Positions 1-5,853 of a stretch of 5,853 nucleotides of DNA are shown one piece after another. The position numbers and the translations under genes were made by a program. Numbering within the stretch: the stretch's first letter is position 1; each line of letters starts with the position of its first letter. Origin of the DNA: Candidatus Desantisiibacteriota bacterium (GTDB lineage: Bacteria; JACRDZ01); NCBI GenBank assembly GCA_016209155.1, contig JACQWU010000086.1, positions 1-5,853 on the forward strand, given 5' to 3'. The notes beneath the pieces are model-generated. The model saw only the letters and a program-made list of their open reading frames with translations. It was not told the DNA's origin and did not search any database.

Positions 1-825
1 TAAAGCCTCCGCTCTTGAAGCATTTACAGAGACATCAAATGCGGCTATTATTTCAGGGACATCTGTTCTGTATCCGGTGCATATTAATCTCTTCTCAATT
101 CCCAGATCACAGGCTAATTTTTGCAAAACATCATTATTTAATGTACCTTCACCTACCAGCATAAATTTAGTTTTTGGATTTTTTTTGTTTATCAGTTGTG
201 CTGATTTGAGAAAAATGTCATGCCCTTTATAAAGCGAATAATTTGCGATTTTCCCAACCAATATTTCTCCCGGCTCAATTTTAAATTCCTGTCTTATTCT
301 GTCCCCGCTTATATCCGGATTAAATCTTTCGGTATCAACCACACTGTGAATAACGGTAATTTTTTCAGCAGGTATATTTGTATCCAAGAGTATCTTTTTT
401 ACTGCTTCTGAGACTGCGACTATATTATCAATTCTGGAGGCATGATATTTAAAATATGAAAATGGATTATTACGTATTTTAAAAACAACCCTTCTTGAAG
501 CAATAAAAATTGTGCCTGGCAGCCATAATGAAGATAGTAGTCCTAAAGTATGTGCTTTTGGATGATGTGCATGGATTATATCGATATTATTTTTTTTTGC
601 AAAATGAATTATTTCTCTTATGGTTTGAAAATTTATCTCTCTTTTAAAATCAAAAGTTACAACAGGCAGTTTATGCCCGCTATTTGCATATAAAAACAAT
701 CTGCTTTTTTTATCGCATCCGATAAAAATTTCCACATTACGCTTCATAAGCCCCCTGGAAAGCAGAATTAACTGCTCAATTCCACCGCTCCAGCTGCATG
801 CATCGGTTAAATGTAATATTTTCAT
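1..825 (-). CDS. GT4-family glycosyltransferase, C-terminus cut by the window edge
   Basis: Reading leftward from 825, the frame is open for 275 codons to the edge, so the C-terminal part is missing. The protein is a GT-B fold retaining glycosyltransferase that would move a sugar from a nucleotide-sugar donor onto a growing surface glycan at the cytoplasmic face of the membrane. Visible family features are: start MKILHLTD with a glycine-rich loop SGGIEQ (13-18); HAHHPKAH (85-92); VAVSEAV (136-142); VIHSVVDTERFNP (158-170), the typical domain linker; GKIANYSLYKGH (191-202), donor-site loop; LVGEG (223-227); and GYRTDVPEIIAAFDVSVNAS (251-270). The frame ends at SRAEAL, whose Glu273 would be the first Glu of the EX7E motif; the second Glu lies outside. 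An in-frame ATG at 843 adds six residues (MNHRKK). Neither start has a strong ribosome binding site, and MKILHL is the more usual family beginning. It follows the family 2 transferase on the same strand, about 160 bp downstream, with a REP-like pair between. Donor and acceptor cannot be told from sequence. Confidence 0.9.
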   Translation of the reverse strand, partial: MKILHLTDACSWSGGIEQLILLSRGLMKRNVEIFIGCDKKSRLFLYANSGHKLPVVTFDFKREINFQTIREIIHFAKKNNIDIIHAHHPKAHTLGLLSSLWLPGTIFIASRRVVFKIRNNPFSYFKYHASRIDNIVAVSEAVKKILLDTNIPAEKITVIHSVVDTERFNPDISGDRIRQEFKIEPGEILVGKIANYSLYKGHDIFLKSAQLINKKNPKTKFMLVGEGTLNNDVLQKLACDLGIEKRLICTGYRTDVPEIIAAFDVSVNASRAEAL

Positions 826-895
826 TTTTTTTCTATGGTTCATTTTTTCATTTAAAAATTTCCGTAAGTCATTGATATTATTCGAAAATATGGCA

Positions 896-981
896 GGTAG
901 GAGTAATCTCCTGATTGCGATATTTATAAATTCGTTATAGCATTACAATTACAACATCGCAGTCAGGAGACTGCTCCTACC
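896..981. repeat. Pair of inverted REP-like palindromes (BIME-type element)
   Basis: Two 26-nt arms, 896-921 and 956-981, are inverted copies of each other (23 of 26 identical) separated by 34 nt. Each arm also folds alone into a 6 bp stem with a 4-nt loop: 903-908 with 913-918, and 959-964 with 969-974. Each begins with the foot GTAGGAG and ends with GCGA. The three differences between arms all keep the stem: one A-T pair is replaced by G-C on both sides, and one C-G pair is replaced by T-G. The GTAG foot at the base of a short hairpin is the hallmark of REP elements moved by Y1 (RAYT) transposases. The GTAGGAGC...GCGA layout resembles Pseudomonas REPs, from memory of the family. It starts 5 bp past the stop of the upstream minus-strand gene and could stabilise or attenuate the message between the two glycosyltransferases. 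No clear T-run follows on the minus strand, so a plain intrinsic terminator is unlikely. The rest of the gap holds nothing else I recognise. Confidence 0.82.
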
Positions 982-986
982 AGCTC

Positions 987-1772
987 TTATAAATTTTTAT
1001 ACCCCTTTGTGCTAATTTGTAGCTGATACATTTCCCATAATTTTAAATATTTAGTAAATACATATATTGAACTTAAAATACACCAGAAAAAACCGTGTAT
1101 CCCGTCTAAAAAACCAAGCTGAAGGAAAAAAGTCTGTATAAATTTAAAAGCCGGTCTTATAGTAAAATGATACCAGTGAGGGCGTTTTTTATTTTTATAC
1201 ATTTCTTCCGCAGCCCATGATGTATAGCGGTTAAGTTTCTCAAAATATTTTACTATGTTACGCTGCTGATAATGTTCTAAATAACCTTTATTAATATATC
1301 CTGCTCTGCCTTCAACAATTTTTTCCGCATGAACTTTTTTATCTTCGCACCGTCCCTTATCACGTCTGAAAAACCGTATACTTTTATCCTTTCTTTCCCC
1401 GCAAAAATTTATACACTTGCCCAAAAAATGATTACGCCGGAAAATATAATATCCATTATATTCTTTATTATCATTTTCCAGAATATACTCAATGCTTTTT
1501 TTTAGTGCGGGATTAACAACTTCATCAGAATCAATAAGAAGAACCCATTCATGTTTTAATTGCGGAATAGTCCAATTACATTGCGAAGCATTACCAATAT
1601 ATTCATGCTGAATTATATTGGAAGTATACCTGCGGCATATATCTAAAGTACGGTCGGTACTATAAGAATCAACGATAAGCAATTCATCTGCCCATAAGAT
1701 ATTTTTAAGACATTTTTCAATTATATCTTCCGAGTTATAAGTTTTAACAAAAATAGATATTTTTTTACGCAT
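987..1772 (-). CDS. Family 2 glycosyltransferase, WaaE/KdtX-like (beta-1,4-glucosyltransferase type)
   Basis: This 261-residue protein matches the usual length (about 250-260) of the WaaE/KdtX-like GT2 group, which add a sugar to LPS core or a similar surface glycan at the cytoplasmic face of the inner membrane. The GT-A fold is plain: MRKKISIFVKTYN at the start; WADELLIVDSYSTDRTLDIC (27-46), the nucleotide-binding strand and loop typical of this group; LLIDSDE (78-84), holding the DxD-type metal/donor site Asp81-Ser-Asp83; and VHAEKIVEG (147-155), near the position where relatives have a conserved VHE. The C-terminal part (about 205-245) is rich in aromatic and hydrophobic residues (FFLQLGFLDG, FFWCILSSIYVFTKYL), as in relatives, and probably contacts the membrane. 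No Shine-Dalgarno is seen before the ATG, which fits the near-leaderless promoter found there. The start is supported by the family-typical N-terminus. The gene is divergent from the UDP-xylose genes and upstream of the GT4 gene. Sugar specificity is not assignable. Confidence 0.92.
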   Translation of the reverse strand: MRKKISIFVKTYNSEDIIEKCLKNILWADELLIVDSYSTDRTLDICRRYTSNIIQHEYIGNASQCNWTIPQLKHEWVLLIDSDEVVNPALKKSIEYILENDNKEYNGYYIFRRNHFLGKCINFCGERKDKSIRFFRRDKGRCEDKKVHAEKIVEGRAGYINKGYLEHYQQRNIVKYFEKLNRYTSWAAEEMYKNKKRPHWYHFTIRPAFKFIQTFFLQLGFLDGIHGFFWCILSSIYVFTKYLKLWEMYQLQISTKGYKNL

Positions 1773-1782
1773 ATTGAAGCAA

Positions 1783-1811
1783 AATATACACTATTTTATG
1801 CTAAATATCAA
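1783..1811 (-). promoter_or_regulatory. Candidate promoter for the family 2 glycosyltransferase, near-leaderless
   Basis: On the minus strand a -35 TTGATA (1806-1811) is followed, after exactly 17 nt, by a -10 TATATT (1783-1788); each differs from the sigma70-type consensus at one position. Transcription would begin around 1776, only about 3-5 nt before the ATG at 1772, giving an almost leaderless message. The lack of any Shine-Dalgarno before this ATG agrees with that. The region is very AT-rich, so a chance match is possible. Confidence 0.5.
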
Positions 1812-1846
1812 TACAATTAGCGTATATCCTGATTATGAAGTCCGCA

Positions 1847-1902
1847 AACAAATTTATTGACAGGCCTTTTTTTATGTGATTAAATTATTAGATAAATTTG
1901 TT
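1847..1902. repeat. Perfect 11 bp inverted repeat bracketing the plus-strand promoter, possible operator
   Basis: AACAAATTTAT (1847-1857) and its exact reverse complement ATAAATTTGTT (1892-1902) are separated by 34 nt. The left arm ends on the first base of the candidate -35 and the right arm begins about where transcription should start, so the pair straddles the promoter. It could be a two-site operator for a regulator. It is unlikely to act as an RNA hairpin because the left arm lies upstream of the expected start. Each arm contains AAATTT, and AT-rich DNA gives such matches by chance more often than balanced DNA. Confidence 0.35.
1857..1885 (+). promoter_or_regulatory. Candidate promoter for the UDP-xylose/M16 unit
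   Basis: A perfect -35 hexamer TTGACA (1857-1862) is followed, after 17 nt, by TTAAAT (1880-1885; 4 of 6 consensus bases), preceded by TGA (1877-1879), an extended -10 element. Transcription would start near 1892 and leave an untranslated leader of about 107 nt before the ATG at 1999. A second -10-like TATAAT lies at 1927-1932, but its best-placed -35 (TTCCAA, 1904-1909) is poor. The leader is AT-rich and I see no riboswitch-like structure in it. An AGGAG ribosome binding site at 1988-1992 sits 6 nt before the start codon. Confidence 0.5.
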
Positions 1903-1998
1903 ATTCCAAAAATATTTTGCTAATTATATAATTTATGATAAAATCAAAGAAAAATTTAACATTTTGCAGTGAATTTGACTTTAATATAGGAGCAAATA

Positions 1999-2940
1999 AT
2001 GAAAAGAATTCTTATTACCGGCGGAGCCGGTTTTCTTGGCTCAAATTTATGCGATTTATTAATAGCAAAAGGGTATTATGTTATATGTATGGACAATCTT
2101 ATTACAGGCTCGCCTGATAATATAGCTCATCTTATAGGACATAAAAATTTTAGTTTTATACAGCATGATGTTACAAATTATATTTATGTGGAAGGCAAGC
2201 TTGATTATATTTTGCATTTTGCTTCACCCGCAAGTCCAATAGACTATATGGAATTCCCTATCCAGACTCTTAAAGTCGGGTCTCTCGGTACACATAAAGC
2301 ATTGGGACTTGCGAAAATCAAAAAAGCGGTTTTTCTTCTTGCCTCAACATCCGAAGTATACGGCGACCCGTTAATACATCCTCAGAAAGAAAATTACTGG
2401 GGAAATGTAAATCCTATCGGCCCGCGCGGGGTTTATGATGAAGCAAAACGTTTTGCCGAAGCGCTTGCTTTTGCATATCATCGCTATCATGATGTTGATA
2501 TCCGTATTGTACGTATTTTTAATACTTTCGGCCCGCATATGAGATTGAATGACGGAAGAGTCGTCCCGAATTTTATTTATCAGACTTTGACCGGCAAGCC
2601 CATTACCATTTTCGGGGATGGAACCCAGACCCGCAGTTTTTGTTACGTTTCTGATTTGATAGACGGGATATATAAATTGATGCTTTCCAAAGAGACAGAA
2701 CCTGTAAATATCGGAAATCCTGCTGAGATGACTATTCTTGAATTTGCTAAATTGATCAAAAAACTTACTCAAAGTAAGAGCAAAATTGATTTTAAACCTT
2801 TACCTGTTGATGATCCCAGAATACGTCAACCGGATATAACTAAAGCTAATAAATTATTAAAATGGAAACCAAAAGTAAGCCTTGAAGATGGACTTATAAA
2901 AACAATACAATGGTTCAAAAAGAATAGAAAAATCAAATAG
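1999..2940 (+). CDS. uxs: UDP-glucuronate decarboxylase (UDP-xylose synthase)
   Basis: This enzyme converts UDP-glucuronate to UDP-xylose and CO2 with bound NAD, in the cytoplasm. At 313 residues it has the normal length of short bacterial UXS proteins. It is an extended short-chain dehydrogenase: the NAD loop GGAGFLG is at residues 8-14; [11 protein letters not shown] (73-83) and [17 protein letters not shown] (87-103) are UXS signatures; [12 protein letters not shown] (113-124) carries Ser118-Glu119; [11 protein letters not shown] (141-151) carries the catalytic Tyr146 and Lys150; [20 protein letters not shown] (172-191) and [17 protein letters not shown] (204-220) are the nucleotide-sugar part; and DDPRIRQPD (271-279) supplies Arg276, aligned with the arginine needed for decarboxylation in ArnA-type enzymes. 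By these residues it looks active. The start is supported by AGGAG 6 nt upstream and by the family N-terminus [11 protein letters not shown]. It is the first gene of its unit, 28 bp before the broken UDP-glucose dehydrogenase that would make its substrate. Confidence 0.96.
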   Translation: MKRILITGGAGFLGSNLCDLLIAKGYYVICMDNLITGSPDNIAHLIGHKNFSFIQHDVTNYIYVEGKLDYILHFASPASPIDYMEFPIQTLKVGSLGTHKALGLAKIKKAVFLLASTSEVYGDPLIHPQKENYWGNVNPIGPRGVYDEAKRFAEALAFAYHRYHDVDIRIVRIFNTFGPHMRLNDGRVVPNFIYQTLTGKPITIFGDGTQTRSFCYVSDLIDGIYKLMLSKETEPVNIGNPAEMTILEFAKLIKKLTQSKSKIDFKPLPVDDPRIRQPDITKANKLLKWKPKVSLEDGLIKTIQWFKKNRKIK

Positions 2941-2968
2941 AATTTTGTGCTGAAAGGGGTCTCATTTA

Positions 2969-4028
2969 ATGAAAATATGCGTAGTCGGGACAGGATATGT
3001 CGGGCTGGTTGTCGGAGCATGTCTGGCGGATTTGGGAAATGATGTTGTATGTATAGATGTTGTAAAAGAAAAGATAGATAAGCTTAATAATGGTATTATT
3101 CCTATATATGAACCGGGGCTTGAACAGTTGGTGAAATATAATTTAGAGCGTAAACGTCTGCGTTTCAGTATAGATTTAGTATCAGGGATAAAAATTTCAA
3201 AAGTAATTTTTATTGCAGTCGGAACTCCGAGTAAAAAAAGCGGAGATCCGGATTTAAGCCAGGTGAAAGAGGTTGCCGTTCAAATAGGTAAAAATCTTAA
3301 TTCATACAAAGTTATTGTTAACAAAAGCACTGTCCCTGTAGGTACCGGAAAGGTTGTAAAAAAAATTATTCAGGAAAATTTAGCGAATAAAAAACTGGAT
3401 TTTGATGTGGTATCCAATCCCGAATTTCTTAAAGAAGGAGCTGCTATTCAGGATTTTATGCGACCGAATCGGGTGGTTATTGGTACTGAAAGTTCGAAAG
3501 CCATAAAAATAATGAAAGATATTTATGATTCATTATTTCTTTCAACAGGTACATATTTTGTGTCCACCAATCTTGAAACTGCTGAAATGATTAAATACGC
3601 TTCCAATGCTTTTCTTGCCGCAAAAAATTGAAAAAAATTTGAAAAAAATAAAAGGAAAATCGATAGGCATTTTGGGACTGGCTTTTAAACCTAATACTGA
3701 TGACATGAGAGAATCCCCTTCTATTGTGATAATAAATGAGCTGGTGAAAAAAGGCGCCGGAATAAAGGTTTTTGATCCCATGGCAATGGGACAGGCAAAA
3801 AAAATATTTTCATCATTAAAAATTGAATTTTCAGATAATAGTTATGAAGTCGCGCGTAATAGCGATGCTCTGGTTTTTCTCACGGAATGGAATGAATTCA
3901 GAGAGATTGATTTTGTGAAATTAAAAAAACTGCTTAAAAGCTTTATTATTTTTGATTTGCGTAATATTTTTGAACCTGACAAAATAAAAAAACTTGGTTT
4001 TGAGTACATAGGAGTCGGGAGAAAATAA
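2969..4028 (+). pseudogene. ugd: UDP-glucose 6-dehydrogenase, internal deletion plus frameshift
   Basis: An intact Ugd (usually about 430-450 residues) oxidises UDP-glucose to UDP-glucuronate with two NAD. The first part (2969-3631, 220 codons) has the NAD-binding start MKICVVGTGYVGLVVGACLA, IYEPGLEQL (46-54), FIAVGTPS (76-83), NKSTVPVGTG (118-127) and VVSNPEFLKEGAAIQDFMRP (148-167). It runs to KYASNAFLAAK, reads one more codon (Asn) and stops at 3629-3631. The C-terminal part resumes in another frame at about 3621 (KIEKNLKKIKGKSIGILGLA) and ends normally at 4026-4028 with GLAFKPNTDDMRESPS and EYIGVGR. Missing is the block normally following FLAAK: the ISFINE helix, the dimer core and the GGSCFPKD motif with the catalytic Cys. 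By comparison with family length about 85-95 codons are lost; the net loss is 3n+2 nt. The join lies in an A-rich tract (3621-3650). An ATG at 3606 opens the second frame but has no ribosome binding site. AAAGGGG (2953-2959) precedes the first start. No activity is expected. A sequencing or assembly collapse would look the same. Confidence 0.9.
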
Positions 4029-4045
4029 ATTTAGAAGGGATTATT

Positions 4046-5853
4046 ATGATAAAGAAGGTTTTATGTTTTGTATTTGTTGTTTCATTTTCTGTTATAGCTT
4101 CAGTTTTCGCATTTGATTCAACACTTTTAAAAGAGGAAAAAGTAAATCGTTATGTGCTGGATAACGGGATGATTGTTCTGCTTAAAGAAAATCATTCTTC
4201 TCCGGTTGCGGCAATACAGATATTGGTAAAAACCGGAAGCAGCACCGAGGGAGATTTTGAAGGTACGGGAATTTCTCATTTTGTCGAACATATGCTGTTT
4301 AAAGGGACGAAAAAAAGAAAAGTTGGAGACATCCCGAATGAAATAAAAGAAGCCGGCGGAACGATAAACGCTTATACTACTTATGATTATACAGGTTATC
4401 ATACAGTTGTAGCAAGCCGCTATTTTGATATTGGGCTCGATGTTCTTGCCGATTCGATCATGAATTCTATTTTTGATGAAGATGAATTTGATAAGGAAAA
4501 AGACGTGATATTGAAGGAAATTAATATGAATGAAGACGACCCTCGCAGGTCTCTTTATCTTCTTTTCTGGAATACTGCTTTTACATCGCATCCTTATCGT
4601 TATCCGGTGATAGGGTATCGGTCACTTTTCAGCAAATTGACAAGAGACGATCTTCTTAAATATTATAGAGAAAAATATATACCGAATAACATGGTTTTAA
4701 TAGCGGTCGGAGATATAAATTCAAATGAAGCCATTGAAAAAATAAGAAAAATTTTCAAAGATTACAGCAGAGGAAAATTGAAATCTGTTTATATTCCTCA
4801 GGAACAAAGACAAATGGGCAAAAGAGAACTCATAGTGGAAAAAGATATTAATGTTGTGCATATGATTATGGGTTATCACGGTCCTGATATTTTCAGTCAC
4901 GATATTTATGCCTTAGACGTACTTTCAATAATACTCGGGGAAGGACGCAGCTCCAGGCTTTTTAAAGAATTAAAAGAAAAGAAACAATTAATATATTCTG
5001 TAAGAGCTTTTTCCAACACACCAAAAGATCCGGGAATAGTAGGTATAAGCTTTACCCTGGATAAACAGAATGTTAACACTGTTCAGGAAGCGTGCATAAA
5101 AGAAATTGAAAAAATATATTCAGAAGGAGTAACTGAGGATGAAATAAAAAAAGCTGTCACACAGGTCGAAAGTGACACTATTTTTAGCCAGCAGACCGTT
5201 GAAGCGCAGGCAGGAAATATCTTATCAAATGAGGTAGTGGCAAACAATATAAATTTTTCAAAAATTTACCTTGAAGGTATTTCTAAAGTTACAGGTGAAG
5301 ACATAAAGAAGGTCATCTCTAAATATTTCACTCAGGATAATTTAACTGTTGCTATGATTATTCCAAGGCAATCAAATGGTCTTGATTCTTCGGCAGTAAA
5401 GACTTCAGGAGAGGTGAAAAGTGAAAATAAAGTCAAAAAAACAGCTTTAACCAATGGAGTTCGTGTTTTAACCAAAGAAAATCAGGATTTACCCATAATT
5501 AACATTAAAGCAGTATTTCAGGGCGGAGTGAGATACGAAAATGAAAAAAATAACGGAATTAGTAATTTTATCCAGACAATGGTAAAAAAAGGTACAAAAA
5601 CGTATTCGGCAGAAATGCTAAATGATACAATAGAATCCATCGGAGGATCATTGGAAGCTTATAACGGGGATAATAGTTTCGGATTCACATTAAATGTATT
5701 AAAAAGAGATTTTGACAAAGGATTAAAATTGCTGAATTCTGTTATCTTTGAACCGACATTTCCTCAGGAAGAGATAGACAAAGAACGGAAGAATATTCTT
5801 ATGTCCATACGCACCCGTGAAGATAATGTTTTCGGTTCAGCAACCCGTCTATT
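4046..5853 (+). CDS. M16 family zinc metallopeptidase, exported, double-unit type, C-terminus cut by the window edge
   Basis: The frame is open from the ATG at 4046 to the right edge (602 codons); complete fused relatives are around 850-950 residues. Residues 1-22 form a signal peptide: MIKK, a hydrophobic core, then a likely cut after VFA, so the protein should act in the periplasm or outside. The first M16 domain has the inverted zinc motif HFVEH (His78, Glu81, His82) within GISHFVEHMLFKGT and, 76 residues after His82, Glu158 in DVILKEINMNEDD as third ligand, the family's normal spacing. INAYTTYDYTGYH (107-119) is also typical. The second domain has GEGRSSRLFKELKEKKQLIYSV (298-319), carrying the Arg/Tyr pair of M16B enzymes. 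A third domain begins near 466 (TALTNGVRVLTKEN); in it the motif is degenerate, ISNFIQTMVKKGT, with Asn, Gln and Thr in place of the zinc-binding and catalytic residues, so this half is probably structural. The start is supported by AGAAGG at 4033-4038 and by the signal peptide. It lies 17 bp after ugd, probably on the same transcript. Its substrate is unknown. Confidence 0.93.
   Translation, partial: MIKKVLCFVFVVSFSVIASVFAFDSTLLKEEKVNRYVLDNGMIVLLKENHSSPVAAIQILVKTGSSTEGDFEGTGISHFVEHMLFKGTKKRKVGDIPNEIKEAGGTINAYTTYDYTGYHTVVASRYFDIGLDVLADSIMNSIFDEDEFDKEKDVILKEINMNEDDPRRSLYLLFWNTAFTSHPYRYPVIGYRSLFSKLTRDDLLKYYREKYIPNNMVLIAVGDINSNEAIEKIRKIFKDYSRGKLKSVYIPQEQRQMGKRELIVEKDINVVHMIMGYHGPDIFSHDIYALDVLSIILGEGRSSRLFKELKEKKQLIYSVRAFSNTPKDPGIVGISFTLDKQNVNTVQEACIKEIEKIYSEGVTEDEIKKAVTQVESDTIFSQQTVEAQAGNILSNEVVANNINFSKIYLEGISKVTGEDIKKVISKYFTQDNLTVAMIIPRQSNGLDSSAVKTSGEVKSENKVKKTALTNGVRVLTKENQDLPIINIKAVFQGGVRYENEKNNGISNFIQTMVKKGTKTYSAEMLNDTIESIGGSLEAYNGDNSFGFTLNVLKRDFDKGLKLLNSVIFEPTFPQEEIDKERKNILMSIRTREDNVFGSATRL

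Noticed and set aside
220-411. 63-codon open frame on the plus strand
   Set aside because: It lies wholly antisense to the well-supported GT4 glycosyltransferase and resembles no protein I recognise.
1861-1876. AGGCCT followed by a T-run as an intrinsic terminator
   Set aside because: There is no GC-rich stem with a loop before the T-run, and it lies inside the candidate promoter spacer between divergent genes, where no transcript needs to end.
1935-2117. 60-codon plus-strand frame beginning in the leader of the decarboxylase gene
   Set aside because: It overlaps the decarboxylase start in another frame, has no ribosome binding site, and its protein looks like a frame shadow.
2371-2772. 133-codon minus-strand frame
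   Set aside because: It is antisense to conserved UDP-glucuronate decarboxylase motifs, with no family signal of its own.
2826-3020. 64-codon minus-strand frame spanning the decarboxylase/dehydrogenase junction
   Set aside because: It is antisense to two supported genes and has no recognisable domain.
3629-3631. TGA recoding or programmed frameshift to produce one full-length Ugd
   Set aside because: Reading through or shifting at this stop would still give a protein lacking the central block with the catalytic cysteine, so recoding cannot restore the enzyme.
3542-3781. 79-codon minus-strand frame over the ugd joint
   Set aside because: It is an antisense shadow created across the deletion joint and not a new gene inserted there.
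3606-4028. Independent small protein of 140 residues starting at 3606
   Set aside because: Apart from its first few residues it is the C-terminal UDP-binding domain of Ugd. There is no ribosome binding site at 3606, so it is better read as the downstream part of a broken gene.
4127-4591. 154-codon minus-strand frame
   Set aside because: It lies antisense to the signal-peptide-proximal and zinc-motif region of the M16 peptidase, which is strongly supported.

Overview
The window is an AT-rich stretch of bacterial chromosome. It carries cell-surface polysaccharide genes on two divergent transcription units and the start of an exported zinc protease gene. The lineage cannot be fixed from sequence alone. 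A WaaE/KdtX-like glycosyltransferase (a family common in LPS core synthesis) and a signal-peptide-bearing M16 protease suggest a Gram-negative cell envelope. The AT-rich composition and the gene mix would fit an uncultured Omnitrophota/Elusimicrobiota-like bacterium, but that is only a guess.

Left unit (minus strand, 1-1772): a family 2 glycosyltransferase (987-1772) is followed by a GT4-family glycosyltransferase (start at 825, running off the left edge). The roughly 160 bp gap between them holds a well-formed pair of inverted REP-like palindromes (896-981). The two arms differ at three positions, and every difference keeps the hairpin paired. This is a BIME-type element, not a plain terminator.

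Divergent control region (1773-1998): there is no gene here. On the minus strand a TTGATA-N17-TATATT promoter lies so close to the glycosyltransferase start that the transcript would be almost leaderless. On the plus strand a TTGACA-N17-TTAAAT promoter with an extended -10 is bracketed by a perfect 11 bp inverted repeat, a possible operator.

Right unit (plus strand, 1999 to the right edge): an intact UDP-glucuronate decarboxylase (UDP-xylose synthase, 1999-2940) is followed by UDP-glucose 6-dehydrogenase (2969-4028) and then an M16 peptidase (4046 to the edge). The first two would make UDP-xylose from UDP-glucose by way of UDP-glucuronate, and the divergent glycosyltransferases are plausible users of such sugars. 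The dehydrogenase is broken, however. The central part of the protein, including the catalytic cysteine motif, is missing, and the two flanking parts are joined out of frame inside an A-rich tract. It is either a real deletion pseudogene or an assembly/sequencing collapse. If real, the decarboxylase depends on another source of UDP-glucuronate.

I found no tRNA, rRNA, CRISPR array, insertion-sequence transposase or phage gene. Most of the window is ordinary envelope metabolism. The points most worth checking are the dehydrogenase deletion, the REP pair and the divergent promoter region.
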